Origin: Prevotellaceae bacterium
GTDB taxonomy: Bacteria; Bacteroidota; Bacteroidia; Bacteroidales; Bacteroidaceae
Direction: 5' to 3'
Assembly (NCBI GenBank): GCA_019420585.1
Contig: JAHZGX010000025.1
Location: forward strand, 1 to 20,623
Length of the DNA stretch: 20,623 nt
The translations under genes and the position numbers were made by a program. Shown here piece after piece: positions 15,571 to 20,623 of the stretch. Numbering within the stretch: the first letter of the stretch is position 1; every line of letters begins with the position of its first letter. The notes below the pieces were generated by a model. It worked only from the letters and a program-made list of their open reading frames with translations, was not told the DNA's origin and did no database searches.

Positions 15571-15662
15571 GACAATGCGCCGCCTTGTGCGCGTCAATGC
15601 GCCGCTTTGTGCCTGTCAATGCGGCGCATTGTGCCTGCCTTTCTTCTGCCTTGTGAAAGGCA
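15571..15662. repeat. Three 22-base tandem repeats plus hairpin
   Basis: Units 15571-15592, 15593-15614 and 15615-15636 follow the pattern GTCAATGCGCCGCTTTGTGCCT with a few substitutions. The third contains CAATGCGGCGCATTG, a palindrome around GGC. Immediately after, TGCCTTTC (15636-15643) pairs with GAAAGGCA (15655-15662). The surrounding 15100-15792 is GC-rich and without a believable gene. It may be part of a dispersed non-coding repeat. Also present is a hairpin GCCGCGCCATCGGGGCGGC followed by TTTT at 15170-15192. Confidence 0.6.
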
Positions 15663-15792
15663 ATGCTTCACAGGAGATGAACAGAATGCAATTTTGTATA
15701 AAATTATGCAGCACATCCACAAGAAGAAGATGTCGCCGGGACACAGGAACAGGCACAAAAGGCACGCATTGCAGGCCAAAGGAATAATATTA

Positions 15793-16254
15793 CTACCTGT
15801 CAAGTTCAAGATACCATACAGCGTTTATGCGCTGGGGAGCAAAAGCCAGGCGTATGGTGTTCTTTACCTTGCTGCCGGGTTCTTTCTTGAAGAACTCCAC
15901 GGCATAGGTAACCCTTACATTGTTCTCATCAATAAACTCCATCTCCTCCACGTGATAGTCGAGCACGGGGAAGGCCTGCTGCTGCATCCTTATCTCCCTC
16001 TCGTCCTCCTCACTGATCATCTTCACACTGTCGTTCTCTATCACATAGAGCATGGCAATGGCGGCATCGTAATTCTTGTTCCTCACATGGTTGAGATACT
16101 GTTCGGCAAGGCCGAGCACCTCCATTGTGTCGGCCTTGACGAACTCTGGTATTGCACCGGATACCTTCTCCTTATCCGACGAGCACCCGGAGCACGAACC
16201 GAGAAAAAGCAAGAATGCCACGATGGCTGTAACAGCCGTGAATATTCTTTTCAT
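15793..16254 (-). CDS. Small lipoprotein of unknown function
   Basis: 153 residues from the ATG at 16254, where a lipoprotein signal begins (MKRIFTAVTAIVAFLLFLGSC, lipid on Cys21). A longer frame from 16326 would run through the terminator hairpin and is rejected. The mature part has a helix (FVKADTMEVLGLAEQYLNHV) followed by NKNYDAAIAMLYVIEND and beta strands (FPVLDYHVEEMEFI, NVRVTYAVEFF, NTIRLAFAPQ, WYLELDR), a pattern compatible with NTF2-like envelope proteins, though I cannot assign a family. It follows the 1229-residue lipoprotein gene; the terminator between them ends only about 17 bases before this start, so its expression probably depends on read-through. Confidence 0.75.
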   Translation of the reverse strand: MKRIFTAVTAIVAFLLFLGSCSGCSSDKEKVSGAIPEFVKADTMEVLGLAEQYLNHVRNKNYDAAIAMLYVIENDSVKMISEEDEREIRMQQQAFPVLDYHVEEMEFIDENNVRVTYAVEFFKKEPGSKVKNTIRLAFAPQRINAVWYLELDR

Positions 16255-16270
16255 TACAATGAGCTTTATG

Positions 16271-16311
16271 TAAAAAAGAAAGGCACCTCTCCATGCTGAA
16301 AGGTGCCTTTC
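16271..16311 (-). terminator. Terminator or attenuator between the two lipoprotein genes
   Basis: GAAAGGCACCT (16278-16288) and AGGTGCCTTTC (16301-16311) form an 11-bp perfect stem around 12 bases. On the minus strand the stem is followed by CTTTTTT. It lies 43 bases after the stop of the large lipoprotein gene and just before the small lipoprotein gene, for which no separate promoter is visible. Confidence 0.85.
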
Positions 16312-16354
16312 TCTCGCATTTTTCAATAAAAACTTAAACTACTATAAAATCAGA

Positions 16355-19300
16355 TCAGATGTTAGGCTTAACGGTTACAATGACCTTGGCTTCCATGTCC
16401 TGCCACTTCGTCTTGATGGTAACAGGAATCTCAATCTTGAACTCCTGGCCGATGGCGTTACCAGACATATTCTTGAATATAACCTTGGTGTCTCCGCCTG
16501 TGCCGCTGATTTCAACATCATACTTCTTCGTGCCATCTGCATTCTTGATGTCGCTCAGCAACACGTTGCAGGCAGAACCGATGGAACCGTTCTTCTGGAT
16601 GTTGGTCTTTGCAGCATCAGTTGTGTATACAGGAACCTCAAAGCCATACCACTTGACAAGTACAGCATTGTTTACAGCATCCTTGCCGGTCTTGTTGTTC
16701 CAAACAACACGCTTGTTGGCTGCGGCTACTTCCTTAACCTCAATAGAACCGGCCAAAGTTGCTGAACTGCCACCGCCTGCGGTGATGTCCTTCACTTCAA
16801 CGTTCTTGGTGCTGGCTGTTATTGCAAGCGGAGTAATGAAGTTCATGTTGTATGCATCTATGATCTGAATCAGGTCAGTGCAGTACTTGTCTACCAGTTT
16901 AACAGGAGCAGACTTGCCGACAAGCAGTTTGGCACCGGCTGAGGGCTTGCTGCCTTCTGCGCCGTTTTGGCTCTCCCAGAGCTGAATGTCAGAACCGCTG
17001 ATTACGGCAGCCTTTTCATTCTTGTAATTAAGCGTAAGACCATCATTGGTGATTTTCCAATCATCCTTTGCGGTTGAGGTGGCTTCAGCAAGTGCCCCGA
17101 GTTTTGCCTCGTCGAACACGATGCTAGTCACATCGCCATAGTTCACAAGGTCATCGATTGTAGCCGGAGTGGCACCGTTCTTCAGATAGCCCTTGAGGAA
17201 GTTGCCAAGTATCTGCGTGGTTGCAAACGAGGCATTTCCGTATGTTTCATCGCTTTCGAGTTGCGGATTGATGAAGCGTGCGCCCTCTTTCCACATGGTC
17301 TGGTCCTTACCCACGCCATCGGCATAAGCCATCCTGGTCAGTTTCAAGGTCAGTTTGACACTGAAGATGATTCTGCTCTTCGGGTTAACCTTGTCCTCAT
17401 AGTAACCCCAAGCGGTTATCTCCTTACGCCCGGCCTCGTACTCAGCCTGTGTAGCGGCATTCTGAGTGGTGTTGATAGTCCAAAGCAGGTTGTGTGTCTG
17501 GCCTGCGCCACCTGCATCTGGCTGGTCTGCAATTGTTCCGAACTTAGCAGCAACGGTTCCGTTCTCTTTCATTGCCTCGGCCTCGCTCTCGAACAAGCCG
17601 GAATGCAAGGTATACTTGTTGTGGAATTCGTCACGGGACATGTCGTATGTAGCATACAACTTGTTCATATTCTCCTCGAGAACACGCAGGTCTTTGACAT
17701 CTTCGCAGCATGCGTATGGTTTCTCGAAAGCATCAAGTTGTCCGTAGGTCTTGACATCAATCTTGTCAATCCACTGAATCTTGAAATAGCGTACATCAAC
17801 AACCTTTTCCTGCTTCGGATCGCGCACGTCCTTCAGCACGGCCTGAATCATCGGCTGACGGCCGATAGCATCGCGGTTCCCGGTCGTGGTGTTGTCGCGT
17901 GCCGTAGACACAAGTGTATGACCGTCTTCATTCAACTTGGCAAAATGCTTCTGGTCTGTTTCTTTCTCTGCCTCGTTCTCATTCTTCAACTTATAGTCCA
18001 TCACATGGAACTCGAAAGCAAGACCATATTTCTCCATGTCATAGAGTGTTCCCTCCTTGTCGCAGACCTCTACGAGAGAGAGCAGGTCAATATTGTCTTT
18101 ATAGTAAACCTCCGCCGCGATGTGCTTCTTGTTGAACTCCGTAGGCAGAGCGTCTGCTTTGGTTCCGTTGTTGTAAACCGTTGAATAGTTCCAGAAGTGC
18201 GATTTCTCTGCTGACTCTGTAGGCTTACCGGCATTGTCATGAGCAGTCTTGTTGTGGATGTAAGGAGTCTGTGATGTCTCATACAAGCGTGCCCAGTCAG
18301 AATAAACCTCAGCCTTCTCACCATTCTTTTTCTCTTCCTCAGTAAGGAACTTGTCAGAAAGGGTTGCCTTAAGCGCAACGATAGTGAAATTGTTACGGTC
18401 TGTACCGAAGGAATCATCCACAGTCTTCTTTATATTGAGTTTCATCACACCGCCTGTGATGTCCCACTTATCAATAGCAATAGGCGCACTCTCGCTCACG
18501 GCACGTGTGTTTGTTGCCTTATTAGATATGAATGACAGTGAAGTGATGTCGCTCTTCAGCACATTCTTCGGGTTTGCGAGATACTCCTCTAGTTGCTCTG
18601 CGTCATCGATGACATAACTCTTATTGCCTGACTTTGCAGCATTAGCCTCCCAGTCATTCTTGTTGGTACCCCAATCCTTATACTGGAGGGTAGTGAACTT
18701 GATGCACTCGATACCGTCAACGTATGCAGTGGGAGCAAAGACAAGGCTCTTGAGGCGCTTACCTTCGTATGCGAGGCTTGCGTTGATGCTCGTCACGGAA
18801 CCCTTCAAGTCGTCGATGTTAGTATCCATGCCCTGCACCTTCTCGGAGAACTTCTTAATATCTCCGTCACCGATGGCTGCCAGCAAATCTTCGAGAGCCT
18901 TGATGCGTCCGTTCTGTGCATTATCGGTACTCGTCTGATTGCTCTTCAAGGTTTCGAGTTGATCCTCCAAGTCGCCAATCATTCCTTCCAAATCAGTTCT
19001 CAGCGCGGTATCAGCAGCCTTGTAGGCATTTTCAATTCCCTTGATATCTACTTTGATTCCGTCAATAGCCAAATTGAGGTCGCTGATGTTTACTTTGACT
19101 CCGTTGACCGTTGCGGTGAGGTCGTCAATCTTACTTGACACCTTCTGAATTTCAGCATTCGTGTATGTCTTTGCCTCTGCAAGGTTGGCTTCGGCCTGCT
19201 TCTTCAGGTCTGCCACCTCAGTGTCGAGACGGTCGCCGATGGCCTTGTTGTCCTTCTCAATCTTCTCAATCAGTTCGGAATCCTTGTCCTTCAGATTCTG

Positions 19301-20044
19301 AATGGCGGTCTCGTTAGACTCGCGCAGGCTCTTCAGTTGTCCCTCAAGTGAAGTGATGGTTGCGGCCTGTGTCTCGGCTTTAGCAAGCAGGTCTGCCACC
19401 TTTCCGTTGAGCAGGCGAATCTCCTCATCCAGGTTGTCCTTCACGGTCTGGAGATTTGTCGTGATGGTGCTGAGCGTTGTCTTCAGTCCGCCTATTTCCG
19501 TGGCGTTCTCCTCGGCAAGTTTTTCAGCCTTCTCTGCCAGGGCGTATGCCTCGTTGGCGCGTGCCTTGGCAGCCTCAATGCCCTTGGTCAGTTCGGCATC
19601 AGCACTGATGAGTGCAGCGATGCTCTTTCCCTGCTCCTCAATCTTGGCGTTTGCAGCAGAGATGGAAGCCTCAAGGGTTGCAACAGCCTCGTCCACCATC
19701 TTGCGTGCGGCCTCAATGGAAGCCTTCTCTGCTTCGGCACGCTGGATGTCAGCGTATGCGTTGGCATTCGTCTCCGCGCCAGCAATAGCAGCCTGAAGTG
19801 CCTCGTCAGCCTCCTTGTACGCGCTGGCGAGTTCCTCGGCCTGTGAGTTCAGGCGATCAATCTCGGCGTTGACTGTTTCCACCTTCCCCTCAATGAGAGA
19901 AGTGAGGTCTGTTTCGTTTTCTGCAATGATGCCACGAATCTCGGTGAGGTCGTCATCGTAGTCCTTGCAGGAAACGAGCAGCGTACTTGTTGAAGCCGTG
20001 ATAAAGGCTCCAAAAAGCAATGCACTAACAAATTTTTTTCTCAT
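16355..20044 (-). CDS. Large coiled-coil surface lipoprotein, probably phase variable
   Basis: 1229 residues. The signal peptide ends in LLVSC, with lipid on Cys26. The next residues, KDYDDD, form an acidic stretch like Bacteroidetes lipoprotein export signals, which predicts surface exposure. Residues 30-425 are a long heptad-rich coiled coil, rich in Ala, Glu, Lys and Asp and almost free of proline and aromatics. From about 431 (LKSLVFAPTAYVDGIECI) the protein becomes beta-rich with repeated immunoglobulin-like stretches to a C terminus ending KVIVTVKPNI. The layout suits a fibrous stalk with a beta-domain array, such as an adhesin or S-layer-like protein; no enzyme motif is seen. The promoter lies in an apparently invertible segment facing away, so the gene looks OFF here. 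A terminator follows at 16271-16311. Confidence 0.88.
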   Translation of the reverse strand: MRKKFVSALLFGAFITASTSTLLVSCKDYDDDLTEIRGIIAENETDLTSLIEGKVETVNAEIDRLNSQAEELASAYKEADEALQAAIAGAETNANAYADIQRAEAEKASIEAARKMVDEAVATLEASISAANAKIEEQGKSIAALISADAELTKGIEAAKARANEAYALAEKAEKLAEENATEIGGLKTTLSTITTNLQTVKDNLDEEIRLLNGKVADLLAKAETQAATITSLEGQLKSLRESNETAIQNLKDKDSELIEKIEKDNKAIGDRLDTEVADLKKQAEANLAEAKTYTNAEIQKVSSKIDDLTATVNGVKVNISDLNLAIDGIKVDIKGIENAYKAADTALRTDLEGMIGDLEDQLETLKSNQTSTDNAQNGRIKALEDLLAAIGDGDIKKFSEKVQGMDTNIDDLKGSVTSINASLAYEGKRLKSLVFAPTAYVDGIECIKFTTLQYKDWGTNKNDWEANAAKSGNKSYVIDDAEQLEEYLANPKNVLKSDITSLSFISNKATNTRAVSESAPIAIDKWDITGGVMKLNIKKTVDDSFGTDRNNFTIVALKATLSDKFLTEEEKKNGEKAEVYSDWARLYETSQTPYIHNKTAHDNAGKPTESAEKSHFWNYSTVYNNGTKADALPTEFNKKHIAAEVYYKDNIDLLSLVEVCDKEGTLYDMEKYGLAFEFHVMDYKLKNENEAEKETDQKHFAKLNEDGHTLVSTARDNTTTGNRDAIGRQPMIQAVLKDVRDPKQEKVVDVRYFKIQWIDKIDVKTYGQLDAFEKPYACCEDVKDLRVLEENMNKLYATYDMSRDEFHNKYTLHSGLFESEAEAMKENGTVAAKFGTIADQPDAGGAGQTHNLLWTINTTQNAATQAEYEAGRKEITAWGYYEDKVNPKSRIIFSVKLTLKLTRMAYADGVGKDQTMWKEGARFINPQLESDETYGNASFATTQILGNFLKGYLKNGATPATIDDLVNYGDVTSIVFDEAKLGALAEATSTAKDDWKITNDGLTLNYKNEKAAVISGSDIQLWESQNGAEGSKPSAGAKLLVGKSAPVKLVDKYCTDLIQIIDAYNMNFITPLAITASTKNVEVKDITAGGGSSATLAGSIEVKEVAAANKRVVWNNKTGKDAVNNAVLVKWYGFEVPVYTTDAAKTNIQKNGSIGSACNVLLSDIKNADGTKKYDVEISGTGGDTKVIFKNMSGNAIGQEFKIEIPVTIKTKWQDMEAKVIVTVKPNI

Positions 20045-20111
20045 GTCAAAAATTTAATTAATTAAACTTGGGTATATTATGATTCTTGTTATCACACCCG
20101 AAACTGTCCAT

Positions 20112-20281
20112 ATCTCTTAGCAAGAGATTGTGAAACATACGTAAAAGTGTTGCTATAAATGGATTAGCGACATGAGGAACATCGTTTTTTTGATTTTCAT
20201 GAAGAAATTTATGCAGATTTGTTTGCTTGTTTGCAATATGTGTCGTACTTTTGCTTCGTAAATAATCTCTTGCTAAGAGAT
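20112..20281. promoter_or_regulatory. Putative invertible promoter segment (18-bp inverted repeats)
   Basis: The left repeat (20112-20129, ATCTCTTAGCAAGAGATT) is the exact reverse complement of the right repeat (20264-20281, AATCTCTTGCTAAGAGAT). They are 134 bases apart. Each is nearly palindromic except for an AGC or GCT centre, as expected of a recombinase crossover site. The enclosed DNA carries one full Bacteroidetes promoter, directed rightward. In this orientation the lipoprotein gene at 20044 has no full promoter facing it; flipping the segment would supply one. A matching direct TTGTGA also follows each copy, so paired operators are an alternative reading. Confidence 0.6.
20222..20253 (+). 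promoter_or_regulatory. Promoter inside the invertible segment, pointing right
   Basis: TTTG (20222-20225), 20-base spacer, TACTTTTG (20246-20253), exact matches to both elements. Transcription would start near 20260 and run through the right repeat to the terminator at 20473-20512 without an open frame on the plus strand. After inversion the -7 element would occupy 20140-20147 on the minus strand, giving a leader of about 90 bases for the lipoprotein gene. Confidence 0.7.
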
Positions 20282-20294
20282 TGTGATTTTTCCA

Positions 20295-20309
20295 CCTGCT
20301 AAAAGCAGG
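20295..20309. repeat. Small hairpin CCTGCT/AGCAGG
   Basis: CCTGCT (20295-20300) pairs with AGCAGG (20304-20309) around AAA, just outside the right inverted repeat. No T run follows on either strand. It would lie in the rightward transcript from the invertible segment. Confidence 0.45.
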
Positions 20310-20472
20310 AAATCCAAAGATTTGTATTTTTCATGCGCTGTTTGTAGCGTAAAGTGTATTGTTGCGTTCCCTGCTTATATATAATAATGTGTAAGTTTGG
20401 CGCACATATGCGTTGGCGCACCTCCATGATGACACACCGCCCGGGAAGATTAGACAAATGCTTCCTTACTAT

Positions 20473-20512
20473 TACAAAAAATCGCAAGAGATTACTCATG
20501 CGATTTTTTGTA
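20473..20512. terminator. Strong bidirectional terminator
   Basis: A 14-bp perfect stem pairs TACAAAAAATCGCA (20473-20486) with TGCGATTTTTTGTA (20499-20512) around a 12-base loop. A/T runs on both arms allow termination in both directions. It would end the rightward transcript from the promoter in the invertible segment and shield that segment from transcription from the right. The remaining bases 20513-20623 contain no gene; the last 43 are almost all purines with a repeated GGAGGGAAAGA. Confidence 0.85.
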
Positions 20513-20623
20513 CCAGAATCGAATCGACCCTATTTGGATGGTGCATATCCCTCGGGAAGGCACTCAGTGGATGTCGGGCATGGGAGGGAAAGAAAAACAG
20601 GAGGGAAAGAGAGGGAGAAGAAG

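Noticed and set aside
15562..16299. 245-codon plus-strand frame
   Set aside because: It is antisense to the small lipoprotein and begins in tandem repeats; the sense-strand gene has a clear lipobox.
17261..18184. 307-codon plus-strand frame
   Set aside because: Antisense to the large coiled-coil lipoprotein, whose reading is continuous over 1229 codons.

Overview
The window looks like chromosomal DNA from the Bacteroidales, probably Prevotellaceae (moderate confidence). The evidence is the rpsU-xerC-hpf-tRNA-Thr gene order, the Bacteroidetes-type promoters (TTTG at -33 and TAnnTTTG at -7, about 17-20 bases apart) upstream of many genes, mostly A-rich rather than Shine-Dalgarno leaders, and several lipoproteins of Bacteroidales type. 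There is no rRNA operon, CRISPR array or recognisable transposase. The only recombinase gene is a housekeeping-type Xer protein.

Layout. 1-1715: housekeeping block on the minus strand (rpsU, xerC, hpf, then a tRNA-Thr cut by the window edge), probably leading into a translation or tuf region outside the window. 1921-3184: malate dehydrogenase on the minus strand with its own terminator and two candidate promoters. 3390-3519: tRNA-Leu(UAA) with its promoter. 3717-6138: a solitary fasciclin-domain lipoprotein on the plus strand with promoter and terminator. 6139-6844: non-coding, with a GC-rich block that may be a multi-copy element and a strong AT-rich hairpin. 6845-11403: plus-strand cluster of a stand-alone LytTR regulator, a membrane-anchored DUF2233-like protein, a TIM-barrel-like lipoprotein and a large helical protein. 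11446-14894: convergent minus-strand pair, a WG-repeat-like lipoprotein followed by an exported protein with a TonB C-terminal domain. 14895-15792: non-coding, with an elaborate nested hairpin (14961-15099) and three 22-base tandem repeats. 15793-20044: a small lipoprotein and a 1229-residue coiled-coil surface lipoprotein on the minus strand, separated by a terminator.

The most interesting signal is upstream of the 1229-residue lipoprotein. Two exact inverted copies of an 18-base sequence (20112-20129 and 20264-20281) flank a segment that carries a consensus Bacteroidetes promoter. That promoter points away from the lipoprotein gene, and no full promoter facing the gene is visible. Inverting the segment would place the promoter about 90 bases upstream of the start codon. 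This is the layout of an invertible (phase-variable) promoter, seen here in the OFF orientation. The promoter's current rightward transcript would meet a strong hairpin terminator at 20473-20512 without crossing a gene. Phase-variable promoters driving large surface proteins are known in Bacteroides (for example the BT1927 S-layer family of B. thetaiotaomicron); the present case is inferred from sequence only.

A second point of interest is the rpsU-xerC-hpf operon. hpf has an 8-base Shine-Dalgarno match in a non-coding gap, in a phylum where such sites are usually not used. The first gene of the operon encodes bS21, a protein known to help mask the anti-Shine-Dalgarno sequence in a Bacteroidetes ribosome.
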